Shown here: positions 13,567-26,021 of the stretch, one piece after another | Layout: every line of letters starts with the position of its first letter | Position numbering within the stretch: position 1 is the first letter of the stretch | NCBI RefSeq assembly: GCF_014066305.1 | Contig: NW_023501038.1 | Span: forward strand, 310,001-374,000 | Reading direction: 5' to 3' | DNA: 64,000 nucleotides | Source of the DNA: Letharia columbiana | Taxonomy: Eukaryota > Ascomycota > Lecanoromycetes > Lecanorales > Parmeliaceae | Program-made: the position numbers and the translations under genes | The notes under the pieces: model-generated | The model's input: the letters and a program-made list of their open reading frames with translations, nothing else | Told to the model about the DNA's origin: nothing | Databases searched by the model: none

Positions 13567-15326
13567 CTAATCGATGGTCAAGCTTCTTCCTAGCTCATTG
13601 TAATGCACGAAGAAGCTTTCAAACAGCTTGATGGCATAGTCGACATCGTAGATACCCCCAGTCTCTCTTATGCTATGCATACTTAATTGTGCGTTCCCTA
13701 GATCTAATGTTCTCGTGCCCAACGCGGCTGACAGCATTGGCCCAATCGTGCTTCCACAGCTTGAATCATTGCGAACAACGAATAGTTGCAATGGAACCCT
13801 CGCTCTGCGAGCAGTTTCTTCAACGAGCACAATGCCGGGTGAATTAGTAGCATAGCGTGCATTAGCATTGATCTTTATCACAGTGCCTTTATTCATCTCT
13901 GGCTTGTGGTCTGTCTCGTACTTCGCGGCGTAATTTGGATTCACGGAATGAGCCATGTCTGCGGAGATGAGAAACGATTTTGACAAACTTTGCTCGTAGG
14001 CATCTGGGTCGGGTTCTGCGTTGCCTCCAAACCCAGGAAGGACAGAGAGGCGCCTTATGACGGCTGAAAGAAAGTTCGAATCAGCGCCTTGAGCGGTTTT
14101 ACTTCCAATCTCCTCGTGGTCAAAAAGTGATATTAGCCGTATTGATTCCTCGTCGTCCAAAGAAGACGATGAATTAACCGAATTGATAAGACCCACAGTG
14201 CTGCAAAAGGACATTTCGAGATTATCGAGCCGGGGAGAAAACAGGAGTTCCTCGTTGAGGCCTCCAACACATGACTTTTGGGTATCGTACAGAACCATCT
14301 CGAAGTCAACAATCTCGGAGGGAGCAACCTTGACCTCGTTGGCTATCATTTCAACGACATGGGGATGATGCCTCTCGTCTGGCGCTTTCAGTGGACTGAA
14401 ACGAGTGGAGCTGCCACCCTCTCTCGGTGTTTCAGCCTTTGCGGTATCGTCACCCTCGCCATGACGGTTCAACTCTGCTGCGATAAGCCCGGCAATGGGA
14501 AACAATTGAGTTTCGTTGTTGAAAGCAAACGTCTCCTGACGATCTAGATGAATGGCAAGGGTAGGTATCCTTAGGACTAGATTAATATTTAGTCTTGAAT
14601 ATGGATAAAGCATGATAGTGAAAGGTCGTACTTGGCCGTTGAACTTTGACTAGTTTTTGTACAAAGCGTCCGTTCCTGTCTTTGACCATCGCTCGGCCAG
14701 CCATGCTAAGATCTCGATCGAACCCTGTGGATGGCATGAGCTACAACCCTTATGTCAAAACTCAGAGAGAAACAGGAAATTGTACATGTGTGCCATAAGC
14801 CTCCACCATAAGTCTCAACACCGACTTGAATAAAGCCGTCGCCCTGCTTCTTGCTGATAGGCTTCACTCGAAGCGTCGGCGAATCAGTATGTGCGCCAAT
14901 CATAGCAACGGGGTTTCCGGGCTGATAAGTGACGGTAGGTCAGCAGCCAGTCTACTGCAGGCCTGCATGGAAAGAAATGCGATAGAAATTGACCTTCCAT
15001 TTTCTCCCTATCGCGAATGCTAGAATGGTTGAAGCATTGCGTGTGAGGTAGTATTTCCCACCCGCTTTACACGTTCTGGACCACGGCTCTTTCTCCTAGG
15101 AAGGACGTAAGCAGACTGGCCATAGGCTTGACGTTTCAGTGTATCTACTTGTAAACAGTTGAATCCTGCTTTGTCGAGTTTTTGTTTGAGTAAACTGACG
15201 GCGTGAAAAGCTAGAAAGTGTCAAAGGTTTCCATGGGTGTCATGAGGGTGTGTCCTCACGAGTGGGTGAAGCATTGATGAACGAGAGAAGCTCGTGGCCT
15301 GGATCTGCGCTCGCAGAGGCGTCCAT
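13567..15326 (-). CDS. Aspartyl aminopeptidase (peptidase family M18)
   Basis: A cytosolic or vacuolar metallo-aminopeptidase that removes N-terminal Asp and Glu. Six exons: 15326-15260, 15210-15149, 15095-14994, 14921-14786, 14724-14632, 14576-13567. All joins are phase-correct and give 489 residues, normal for M18. The metal-site residues are visible: His88 and Asp90 in AHTDSP, Asp271 in SPRLDN, Glu308-Glu309 in DHEEIGS, Asp360 in SADMAHS, and His454 in MHSIRE. The start is the ATG at 15326, directly followed by residues like [13 protein letters not shown] that precede the FHAV block in this family. The third intron has a weak donor (GTCAAT). The gene is the first intact one beside the AT-rich block, with only about 0.2 kb between its stop and the mutated DNA, and it shows no premature stops. 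Confidence 0.93.
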
Positions 15327-16092
15327 TCTAAAGCTGGGGGCGCTGTAGCAGCGGGAGATGGAAAATATATATGGAACCAATCGCTCTGGGCGGAGGTGCG
15401 TTGTTGCAGTGGGAGAAGGTAAACAATGTATGGATGCGCGTTATATGACTATGGACTGCCCAACACTCTGCACCAACCATTGAGAGGCTCAAAGGTAAGC
15501 TTCAGACGCAGCGCTAAAGGGCGATCGTGACTAAACCGCATCAAGATTGTTTTCACTTGGTCAAGAAATGCGCGTGCTTTGACACATCGTAGGCTTGCTG
15601 ACGATGATTGCGATCTTAACACTTTGGTAAGTCTAACACACTTGGCTTGAAGGACGGGCATACACATGGTTTTCTCAACCCCTTCTTCGTGGACGATTAT
15701 CTGCCAGTTGCAGCTTCTTCATTTGCCAAGCATTGAGTGCGCTAAGACTGAAGAAGCGGAACATCCTTTAGCTTCTGATTGGTAGCTTCGACGAACAACA
15801 TCGACACTATCATCAATCTCTTCGACGAGCACTCGCTGCATACCTTTGGACGACCTCAAAAGTGTGAAAACGCCCGCTGCCAGCTTGATACGGAAGGGTC
15901 AATCGCAATAGGGGAAATTCGCAGTCCGCCTCGAGGACGACCTTTGGCGGGCATAGGGGCTGATATTTTGCTACACGTTCAGAATTCTACACTCACAAAC
16001 GACCCCTCAACACAAGCTATCGTTCCGGAACGCCACATATTGTTCGTGCAATAGCCTAGAATCCCTTCCTACATCATTCTTTCATCATCACT
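15327..16092. promoter_or_regulatory. Shared intergenic promoter region, aminopeptidase / cdh1
   Basis: About 0.77 kb separates the two divergent start codons, so both promoters should lie here. I see no recognised operator or TATA element that I would defend. Short open frames in it look like chance or upstream ORFs. Confidence 0.5.
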
Positions 16093-18052
16093 ATGGAAAA
16101 GTCACACATCCCAACCTTGGTTCCATCGGATACCAAAACACCCTCTGCGGCTGTCAAGCGCAATCCTACCAACGGTCACATTACGAACGGAGCTGAAAGA
16201 GCAGGATCAGAACCTGTGGACTCCACTGCCCTGAGCAAAGCACTGAAGGATATGGAGGACGCCGGACGAGTAAGAGAGAAAACACCAGGCGCCAGTCCGA
16301 GTAGGAAAAGACAAAGAATATATGGTGACAGGTCAGTAGAAGTCTCAGTCGTTGTGATTTTACAGGATTCTCGGGGATTGGATCGAAATATGGTGGCCTC
16401 TTTGGTCATCTTGACGTTGGCGTGATCGGAAGAGGAATAGCCCAAGCCAATTGTGCTACAGCTCGAATCAGAATGGGAATTAACGCAAGTTCGCACTTAG
16501 ATTTATCCCGAACCGAGAGGGTCAAGATCTCCAGGCCAGCTTCAGCCTACTACATGACGATGCATCGCCTGCGACACCATCGAAAGCCAAGAAAAGGACT
16601 CCTCACGGAGAGCTCCATTTCCAGAAAAGTGAGTAGCATTCTGCCACACCTTGCATATATGGAATCGTAGACTGACTTTCTGCAGCTGAGGAAGCAAATC
16701 GAACCTTCTCCACTCTTCTTCGATCCGAACTGTTTGATAATACAATTCCGCAACCAACACCTCCTAGTCTGTCACCTGACCTAACTTCCACCCACTCAAC
16801 CACTATCAACGATCCGTCCAGATCAAGGACGCCGCCAACAAATTTTTCATCCTCATCACTCCCCACCAGCCTTACACCTTCGACACCCCACAAAAACCTC
16901 TTCACGTACATGTCCCCTCGCCATCATACAAATATATCCGGGCACCCAACACCATCAAGGACGCCACAGAGTCGGCACGGGCCTAATCTCAACGCACGTT
17001 CGGATCTTTACAGTTTATCTCCGGTCCGCTTCGATAGTCAAAGGCTTCTTCTTAGCCCGCGAAAAGCACCCCGAGCAGTCAGCAAGGTTCCGTTCAAAGT
17101 ACTCGATGCGCCAGATCTTGCGGACGATTTTTATTTGAATCTTGTGGATTGGGGCGGTAGCAACATTCTCGGCGTAGGGTTGGGCTCCTGCGTCTACATG
17201 TGGAATTCCACCTCAGGTCGGGTCACCAAACTTTGCGAACTCCAAGACGACATCGTCACTTCCGTGTCTTGGATTCAACGTGGCACACATGTCTCGATCG
17301 GCACAAACAAAGGGCTAGTGCAGATATGGGATGCGGAAAAGCAGCGACGTCTGCGTACCATGACAGGGCATACAGCTCGTGTGGGCGCCCTAGCTTGGAA
17401 TGACCACATCTTGACTTCAGGCTCCCGAGACCGCCTTATTTTCCACCGTGACGTCAGACAGCCAGATCAATATCTGCGAAAACTAGTAGGCCATAAGCAG
17501 GAAGTCTGCGGCTTACGCTGGAACACCGAGGACGGCCAATTGGCTTCCGGCGGTAATGACAACAAGTTGATGGTATGGGATAAATTATCCGAAACTCCTC
17601 TGTGGAAGTTCAGTGAACATACCGCAGCAGTGAAGGCCATAGCTTGGTCACCTCACCAACATAACCTTCTTGCCTCAGGTGGTGGTACAGCAGATCGTCG
17701 TATCAAATTCTGGAATACGTCTACTGGAACCTGTATACAAGAGCTTGACACAGGGTCCCAGGTCTGCAACCTCGCCTGGTCGAAGAACAGCAATGAGCTT
17801 GTATCCACGCACGGTTACAGCCAGAACCAGATAGTTGTCTGGAAGTACCCAAGCATGACCCAGGTAGCGAGCCTAACGGGACATACTTATCGTGTACTGT
17901 ACTTGGCGATGAGCCCTGACGGACAGACTGTTGTGACTGGTGCTGGGGACGAGACCTTGCGGTTTTGGAAATGTTTCGGGAAGAGGGAGCGGGATGGAGT
18001 TGGGAGCGAAGGAGCAGGGGCGAGAATGGAAAGGTGGGGTGTAATCAGATGA
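16093..18052 (+). CDS. cdh1: Cdh1 / fizzy-related activator of the anaphase-promoting complex
   Basis: Substrate-recruiting WD40 activator of APC/C in mitotic exit and G1. Three exons: 16093-16331, 16501-16628, 16686-18052, giving 577 residues. The C-box DRFIPNR (residues 79-85) is assembled exactly across intron 1, which supports the 169-nt intron. The block KVPFKVLDAPDL with DDFYLNLVDW (about 257-279) opens the WD40 propeller, which runs nearly to the end. The protein ends in Ile-Arg, the IR tail that docks on the TPR subunits of APC/C. The variable N-terminal part is Ser/Thr/Pro-rich with several S/T-P sites (for example TPSTPHK), consistent with Cdk control known for Cdh1. The conserved sequence before the propeller, including NLFTYMSPR, matches the Cdh1 branch rather than Cdc20. 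Confidence 0.93.
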
Positions 18053-18301
18053 GGAAAACCGAAATCAATGGGTAAGGCATCAATACATAAGCGTTCATCT
18101 AGCAGGGGTTTGCTGGCAACTTGAGGATTATGAAGGGACCGACGAGCGTCATGAGCTTTATCCAAGGGAGAGTACCGATTGCAAGGCGTTTGGCTAATAT
18201 GAGCTCATCATCTACATAGCGGACACGCAAAAGCTATACATGTGTCTACACAGAGCACAGTAGCTGGGGTTTGGAATGGACTATCTGTCCGCTTATTCTG
18301 A

Positions 18302-19853
18302 TTAGAGAACTAATCTCCCAGGCTCGACTTGTAAGATCGTCTTTACCCTTTCTAAAAACACCCTCGCTCGTTTCTCCTCTCCCTTCGCTGCACTGACGCT
18401 AAAGACATTTGTCGACTCTCCTGTCTTCGAACCAGCCATCATACCTGGCGGTTGTATTCCGAACTTTTTGGTCAAAGCTGTTGTAGATGACCTGCCAGTC
18501 AACATGTCATATATGTCTTGTTGCCTTCGCGGACCAGCTCTCTCCGTAAAGGGCTTCGTCGGCAACGCAGTGATCTGCGGGGCGTACCTGGCTTTCGAGG
18601 TCTTTGTGCTGACATTGTTCAGCCCGAGGACATCATTGAAAAGCTCGTCAGCTGTTGGTTTCGTAGCCGCAGAGCGTGGTAGGTCGTCATTGGCAAGCTC
18701 TGTAGCGCGCGCGATGAATGTTGAGAGGGGAAGGGTAACACCTAGAGTCGCTTGGATGCGTTGTTGGACAGATATCACCGATGATAAAGAAATGGGAATG
18801 GCAACTTCCGTGTCAGTCGGTTCGAGTTCGGGGCCCGGTCCTTTTTGTGCTTGGGCTTTGCTTGGTTGAGATAGTGCCATTGCTTTGGACGGAGCGGGCT
18901 TGACGTTACTGAGATCTAGATGCCCAAGTTTGGTGATCCGCGTGGATTGTTCGGAGGAGTAAGTTGAGGATATTCTGCCCAGATATCCTAGAACGTCTCC
19001 CTTTAGCAATCGGCCTTTGGGTCCGCTAGCGGGGATTTTATCTGCCTCAGAGCTGGATAGACCATTCTCATGGAGTAACTGAGCGATCGATGGGTACAGC
19101 GGATAAAGTTGTTTTTGAGGTCTGCCTGGGGAGGTAGAGGGCGCAGGGGGGTTCGAGGGTTTTGTAGAAGAATCTTCAGCTCCTGAGGAAGGTGATGCAC
19201 TAGCGTGAGATTCTGATGACTTTGATGCATTAATGCTAGCTTTATCTTCTTGTTCCGAGGGCGTTGGGGCGGACTCTGCGGCCGGAAGAGTCAATGTGCT
19301 CAGGTCGTCGTCGATATCTGCTAACACAGCTATCCGAGTGCCAACCTTTACGCCCTTTGATCCAGCTTCTTGCTGTCACACAATTAGTGTCAGTATGTCA
19401 CTACAGTCATGACTCGGCAGCAGGGTCAAGTACTGTTATTTTCGCCATTCTACCATCATCTTGTGCTTCCACGTCCATTTGGGCTTTATCGGTCTCAATT
19501 TCCAGGAGGACATCACCAGTTGAGAAAGAGTCTCCTGTAAGATCAGACATTAGCAAAATTCATAGAGTCGATTAATGACCCACCACAGACTGCTTACCCT
19601 CTTTAACCTTCCAGCATGCAATGTTTCCCTCGGTCATTGTGGGTGACATTGCTGGCATTGTAAAATTTTGGGCAGCCAGTATCCTCGAGCAGCTTCGAAA
19701 ACCTACCAAAAGAATCAGCAGGGGCGTCATTATTACTAGGTGAAGCCAATGCGCTTTGAAATTCCACGACAGACCTCTGTAGCAAGCATGAGTGCGTAAT
19801 GGTCGGCTCGAGCTTCGAGCGACTTCTCTGCTTACTGTGCATAACGACGCCAT
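18302..19853 (-). CDS. pdx1: Pyruvate dehydrogenase complex protein X (E3-binding protein)
   Basis: Anchors dihydrolipoamide dehydrogenase (E3) to the mitochondrial pyruvate dehydrogenase core. Exons 19853-19598, 19534-19434, 19372-18302 give 475 residues. An N-terminal lipoyl domain starts at [15 protein letters not shown], with the lipoyl-attachment Lys102 in [11 protein letters not shown] peripheral-subunit-binding domain lies at about 206-252 ([24 protein letters not shown]). The protein then ends without the HxxxD catalytic acyltransferase motif, which separates protein X from E2. The start at 19853 was chosen because [20 protein letters not shown] looks like a mitochondrial presequence. 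A 72-nt in-frame segment (19774-19703, GT...AG, with CTGAT near its end) may be a further intron; removing it gives a 451-residue protein with RGFRSCSR directly before the lipoyl domain. Confidence 0.9.
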
Positions 19854-20170
19854 GAATGTCCGGGAGCTATCGAAGAGTAGAAGGTTTCTATGCACATGAA
19901 GTAGCTGTACCTCGCACGTAATTAAAAATCCGGAATGGCCGTGAAGATGAAGCTGAAACTGGACAAATGGAGAAAGCTTGAGTTGGGCAGCGGCCGGAGC
20001 TAGAAATAAATATATCGCCGACGCCGAGTCTTTCTGCACACTTGACACTGAAGATCATCGACGCGAAATTGAACAGCTACTTCCTGACAACATGCATGTG
20101 CTCCTGACCAGAGCTTTGAAGCAGGCTTAGAGTTTGGCGTTGCTTCGAGCTTGAAGGCGCCGTCGACTCA
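19854..20170. promoter_or_regulatory. Divergent promoter region pdx1 / unknown membrane protein
   Basis: About 0.32 kb between two head-to-head genes whose products both carry mitochondrial-type N-termini. No specific motif was recognised. Confidence 0.45.
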
Positions 20171-21143
20171 ATGAGTTTGCAGGCAAGCTTCAAGACTGGT
20201 TCGTTCGCTCAATCGTTTACATGGGGCCTTGGAAGGCGTAACCAGCTGCTCGCTTCTTGTCGAAGATGTCGAATCTCTAACAGCGCTCAAAGCTTAGCTC
20301 AAAGGAGAGCTGGGATCCCACAATCGCCTAAAAGAGCAACCCCAAAACCTAGCCAGACTCCAATCTCTGGATCTCGAAAGCCTGCTGCTTACGAACCTCT
20401 CAACAAAAAGTTGGCCCTTCGGACCTCTCCAACTCTACTATATCAGGCTTCATCCTACGGTCACTATCTTTTCGGGTGTTATGCGATTGGAGGCGGTCTT
20501 CTGGCCGCTGCATGGTTCAATTTCCGGACTCAATTCTACGTTCAGCCAGGAGGTGTGCCACAGTGGGTGCCCGTCTTCACAAGTGTTGGTAGCTTTATGA
20601 TCGCCTGTGGAGGGTTCTGGATGCTTTTCAAGGTGAGAAGGGTTGCAATCGAGGGCGTTTCTGCTGTAAGATTGACCTAGACGTTAGCCACAAAACATGG
20701 TCAGGACGATTAGCACTCTTCCCTCTTCATCAAAGTCAGGACCAGGGTCTAGGTCTTTGTTGCTGCAAATAGAACGAACTCCGATATTACCATTCAGGCG
20801 ACGAAAGCTTGTCACAGTGCCTCCGGGCGACGTGACGATATCCTCACACATGTTCAATGACGACGCGGAGCAGAAGTTGGAGGCAACCATTGCTGAAATT
20901 ACTCTGCGGGAAGAGCGACTACGTGCGTTCGCAAAGACTAACCTTCTCACGCTCCCCTTCAGACAGGCAGGGTACTGGATGTGGAGAGGTTTCATGGGCA
21001 CCAGAAGGGCATTCACCAGCGAGGGTTTTCACTATCTTCACGTTCGAGGAAATAATCGGGTGTGGAAACTGGGTAAGGACCCAGCCTGGGCCTTGGATGA
21101 TGGGAAAGCACTCGACAAATTGGTGAAAATTAAGCTCGCGTGA
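20171..21143 (+). CDS. Unknown two-membrane-segment protein, probably mitochondrial
   Basis: I do not recognise the family with certainty. Two exons, 20171-20632 and 20688-21143, join in phase (FWMLFK to PQNMVRTIS) and give 305 residues. The first about 50 residues are rich in Arg, Ser and Gln and nearly lack acidic residues, as in a mitochondrial presequence. Two hydrophobic segments follow, around 97-113 (YLFGCYAIGGGLLAAAW) and 132-152 (VPVFTSVGSFMIACGGFWMLF). The C-terminal half is soluble, starts with a Ser-rich linker, contains an acidic patch (FNDDAEQKLE) and ends in Lys. A small TMEM223/TMEM186-like inner-membrane protein is one possibility I cannot test. It lies head-to-head with the pyruvate dehydrogenase protein X gene. 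The start could be a few codons downstream if another ATG is used. Confidence 0.7.
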
Positions 21144-21949
21144 GACCTGAGTCGGAAAATCCTTCTTCATGGCAGATACTCAATGGGTCGTGGGCGACGA
21201 TATTACTGGTGGGGCCAAAGAGGCCGCTAAGGCACGTGTTGAGCCCTCTTCTACACCGCTGTCCTGGCCTGGAAGCGACGTATTTCCCAGAAAATTGGGG
21301 AGAATGGAATGGGATCTGGTGATGGCTCACCCACCAATCAAGGATGAGAGACTTGGTCAGCAGCAATCTTAATATAGAAATAGATTTGGAAACATCCTAA
21401 TAAAGGTCTGGACGGGCTCGGGATTGGAGAATGGAGCAGGTAGGGTAGTGCCACATCCTTGAGCAAAATGCTCACTTCCTGCTCGGTCACTTATCTTCCA
21501 GGATGCCAATACCGATTAGAGTATAGGTCATACTCCGAAGCCTAATCAAATGATGGTGTATCACGTGTCCAGTCCGACAGCATCCTCGGAACATCGAACT
21601 AGAAACGGGGCCCGCAATATCTGCTTCTTCGGCAGGCTCCACCCTCAGTGTCGTCGTGTTCCGCTGAAAACCTTCATCTCAATAGCACACAAGGAGATGG
21701 AAGCGACAATATATACGTGGCATGGTGACTTAGTATTCTGTGTCTCTTCGCCGGTAGCAAGAATCACAATTCATTCCGACTGTACATCATCATCTATGAT
21801 AGATCGCTCAAGCCGTCCGGGCCTCATCCATACGACCTTCCCGTGATCGTTGTTGTAAGCCAATGCTACCGAGAGCACAACAAAAGTCATGAATACAAGA
21901 AAATGTTGAAGGGAGCAAACTGTTGCAAGACATAGACATCGCCGAGAAA
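21144..21949. other. Convergent intergenic region
   Basis: About 0.8 kb between the 3' ends of the unknown membrane-protein gene (+) and smc1 (-). I see nothing in it beyond short chance reading frames; it should hold both 3' UTRs. Confidence 0.5.
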
Positions 21950-24900
21950 TCATTGATACCTGCGCAACTACAGAAATCAGTGTCAGCACAGAGTGGTCCC
22001 AGATAAATGCAATAACAGGAGAGAGCTTACATCCAACGTCAACGCCTTGCTCGAATTTGCTCCTTGGTCCCTGTATATCCCTACCAGCGCCTCACTACCC
22101 TGGAAGAGACCAGTCTTCAAGCTAATCACAATGAATTGCATTCCGGGTCCTGCATGGTCTCTGATATAGTTCGCAATCTTCGCGACGTTGGCATTGTCCA
22201 GCGCAGCGTCGACTTCATCGAGCACGAAGAATGGAGACGGCTGATAGCTGTGGACTGCAAATAGCAGGGCAAGAGCAGCCATGGTCTTCTCACCCCCGGA
22301 AAGATGCTCCATGTCGCGGAATCGCTTTAAGGGTGGCATGGCGTGGTATTTGATCCCGTCGAGATAGGGCTCGTCGCCGTCTTCCATGTCCAGGTATCTG
22401 TTGATGGTTAGCAAAAAGTAGTAAGAAGTTGAATGACCGTGGTATCTCATACGCTTGACCGCCCATAGGTAGAGAGGTATCTCTGGTAAGATCTTTGTAG
22501 ATCGGCCCAATTTGTTCCGAGATATGCGAGAAAGCCTTGCTGAAAAGTTCGAATCGCTGCTCTTTCACTGCCTGGAAGTCATCTTTCGCTCTTTTGGCAC
22601 GCTTTCGTGCATCTTCAAAATCCCGGTCTGTAGTTTTCAGTCGATCCTGCACTACCCCTAAACGTTCGACTGCACGCATGTTAGGTGCCATGCTTTCCAG
22701 CTCGTTATTTAGGGTTTTGACGCGGCCTTGCAACTCGGAGTCTAGCTTTTCGTCATTACTCTATGCTGGTAATTAGCATTGCAAAGACATGATGCATATA
22801 AGCCCAGACGGAATATCCATACCTCCCTTAGATCCTCATCAAGGCCGTCAAAATCAATCTCGATGCCGTAGTCTTGAACTTCAGGTATACTGCTCGCCTC
22901 TGGGTCGTCATCCACGTCCAAGGCACCAGTGTCAGTCTGGAGAACGTCATCAAGAGGTAGTTGGTCGAGACCTCTTGATTCTTCCTCTAGCGGGATGCTG
23001 ATGTCCTCGAGCTTGCAGCGCCTTAAAAGAGTGTACCTGCTGGAGGCATTAAGCTGTCTATCAGCTTCCAAACCTGATATGGCTCTTAAGGTACCATCGA
23101 CAGTCTTGCTTCTCTTCTGCACCTCACGACGCTGTTCTGCAACCTTTTCGGCCTTCTGATTGACCTTGACCTGCTGTTGCTCCTGCTGCTCGGTTAGTTG
23201 GTCTAGCTCCACCATCAAACTATCCAACTCATTTTGCGAGGATTCTTTTTCGACCTCAAGCTCTTTGACGAGGGTCTCATCCTGTGCAGCACGATCTCGC
23301 GCAACTTTGATACGACTTTTGATCTCCTGCAGTTGCTGTTGCTCATAGCTAATTCGACTCTCGAGACGGCTCTTTTGTGTACTAAATTCAAGCTTCTTCT
23401 GCGCTCCCTCCTGCTGCAATGAGCCCTGCTGAGCCTCATAGGTACGTATGTTGTTGTACCCAAGTCGTCGGCAAAAATCTGCAAATACGTCGTCCTGTAC
23501 TTCGCTGACAGCATCCTGAAACCCCTTCAGTGTGCTCTCGAGGTCTTCAAGTTCTCGAAGCTTCGCCTCGTACTTTGGCTTGGATGCTCCTAGCTCTTGT
23601 CGAGCGTGAGCTAGTTCCTTTTGCTTGCTAGTCTGGTTTCGATCATGTGCCTTGGCTTCGAATTTAAGATATGTCAATTTCTGCTCGAGACCTGTCAACT
23701 CCCCTTGGAGCAATTCTTCTTCGGAAGCGCCGCGACGCGATTCTGGAAGTGCTGCCAACTCCGAAACTAGCTTTTCTTGCAGCTTCCGAAGGTTTTCCAC
23801 CTCCGTGTCTTCCCATCGCCGTGAGTCCTGCTTGCCACTCTGACCACCAGTCATATTGCCGCCTTTGTGTATGATTGAACCATCAAGAGTGACCGCCTTG
23901 ACATCATTGCGTTTCTCCCAGCAGATGGTCTTGGCTATGACGAGATCATCACAAATGACAGCATTACCGCAGACATAGGAAAACGCACGTTCTAGGGACC
24001 TCTCATAGTCGATTGTGTCCAGAGCCGTTCGGCAACCGCGGTATTGACCTTTGAGATTGGAATTCAAGGCAGCGAACTGGATAGTGTCCAGAGGTATGAA
24101 CGTTGCTTGACCCCGACGCTGTTCTCGCAGATACTGAATGCATTCGATGGCCGTTTTCTCGTTCTCGACAATGACTGCATCGAAATTGCGCCCGAGGACT
24201 GTACTGACCGCGGTTTGGTATCTCTTTTCGACGGGCTTGCACAGTTCACTTACTCGGCCCTTGACACCAGGAAAAATACGCTTCATATCGGCGATAGTAG
24301 CCTTTAGGCGGAGGTCTTTCTCGTTCTGCTTCCTGCCGTCTTCTGCCTCCAGTAGCTTCGTCAATACCTCTTGAAGCTTCTCATCTTTCTCCGTCCTTAA
24401 TTGCGCAAGACGAAGTCGTTCAGAAGTGTGTTCATTGAACGTCTTCTTCTTGCCATTGACCTCCTTCGTAGTCTGTTTGATCTGGCTGTTGACGCTGTCC
24501 TTACGCTCGCCGATCTCGGCCAACTCCTCACCTAGCTTCTGGGCCTGCCAATCCACAGTGTCTACTTTGCTTTTCAAGCTCATGACTGTCTCTTCATCGG
24601 CCTTCTGCTGACGACTGAGACTGTCCACTTTGATTTGGTCAGCCGAAGTCTTTTTATTGACTTCCTCCCTCAACTTGTTATAGCGCTGCAAATCTGCTGC
24701 GCTCAATTCACGACCCTCTTGTTCAGCCAATTTTGTGAACTCGCCCTCCCACTGAGCTTGTGCTTTTTCGACAACCTTCAAGTCCTTGGTCGATTGTTTT
24801 ACGTTGTTGAAGTGGATATCATGTTCCTTCGAGAGCTCCGCAATCCGACTGTTTTTGGTCGTGAGATTTTTGTTTGTTATATCGATTTTCTCAGTAATTG

Positions 24901-26021
24901 GCACTATACCGTTCTCCATGGTTTCGATGTCTTTTTCCTTCTGTCTGATGGTCTTCTCAATTTTAGAGACATCCCGGCCGACTTTAGCCTGTTCTTTTTT
25001 GGCTTCCTCTAGAACTCTATCGTACTTCTCGATTCCACGTCGCTGCTCCTTGAGCTCTTCCTGGTGCTTCTGGATTTCCGCCCCGGACTCTTCAATTACC
25101 CTTTGGAAATGGTATAATTTCCAGAGTATGTGGGTCACGATAGCCTGATCCCTCTCATCGGCCTTCTTGTTGTAATTGTCGGCCTCGTTCTTCTGGTCCG
25201 TGTACTGCTTTATCTCGGAATTGATGCCTCTCCGTCGATGCAGAGTAAAATTTTGGTTCTCCAAAGCTTCTTCCTGAGCTTCCTTCAATCTCTCGTAGTC
25301 CGCTTTGTACTCGAGACTGCCGGAAATTTGTTCGATAAGGCGCGTCAGATCTCGAGGTGACTGAGATGCGATAGCTTCCACATCACCTTGGAAAACCAGG
25401 AAATTTCGAGCTTTGATTAGAATGTTCTCCAACTCCAGAGCTTCATTGTATTGCTGCGCGGACACCACGCGGTCGTTAATGCGATATTCGCTAACGCCTT
25501 GATTTGTGATTGTACGCTTCCAGAATTGCTCGTCGCCAGCATCGTCCTCGTAGACGGCCACTACCCAAGCGCTCTTGGGGTCATTGCGTTCCTGCGTGCC
25601 ATTTTGGCTCTCTTCCTGATCCGAGCCTGCATCGCCGTTCGTGTGACCGTTGACACCGTTGGTTGTTGCTGAGCCGTCCCCATTGATTTTCGAAGTTCTC
25701 AGTACTCGACCTCGAAAAACAAGGTCGCGAAGGTGAGCTGAGCGTAAATGAGACGATTTAATGCCGAGAACAAAAGAAATCGCATCCATTCTAGCCGAAG
25801 GTAAGTGAGGGAATATCGTGGCGTTTCGAGGGCCACTTACGAATTCGATTTCCCAGAGCCATTGGGGCCGATAATTGAGGTGAAGTAGGAATCTCCAAGG
25901 AGGAGGATATGGTGGCCCTTGTAGGACTTGAAGTCTGCTCAAAGCATCAGCGCAACGCACCACTGCCTCTTGGGTGGGTGTGAGACATACTGTAGAGCTC
26001 GAGACGGATGAGCTTCCCCAT
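21950..26021 (-). CDS. smc1: Cohesin subunit Smc1
   Basis: Core ATPase of the cohesin ring that holds sister chromatids together. Six exons: 26021-25991, 25934-25841, 25790-22823, 22760-22453, 22397-22031, 21967-21950, giving 1261 residues, the usual Smc1 length. The N-terminus reads MGKLIRLELYNFKSYKG. Walker A GPNGSGKS is at 33-40, the ABC signature LSGGE at about 1166-1170 and Walker B FFVLDE at about 1190-1195. Long coiled coils flank a central hinge (roughly 510-640, including GRVSELCKPVEKRYQ and the Gly-rich GNMTGGQSGKQ). The last exon encodes only LRRYQ before the stop, preceded by TLD, matching the conserved Smc1 C-terminus. All six exon joins are in phase. An ACGCGT box lies 168 bp upstream of the start. 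Confidence 0.97.

Noticed and set aside
15779..16054. 91-codon plus-strand frame upstream of cdh1
   Set aside because: It ends before the cdh1 start, has no domain and can be a chance frame or upstream ORF in the promoter.
19854..20048. Upstream in-frame extension of Pdx1 from an ATG at 20048
   Set aside because: It would bury the presequence behind 65 hydrophobic and unrelated residues; the ATG at 19853 fits mitochondrial targeting.
22064..25672. Many open frames opposite smc1
   Set aside because: They are antisense shadows of the coiled-coil coding sequence.
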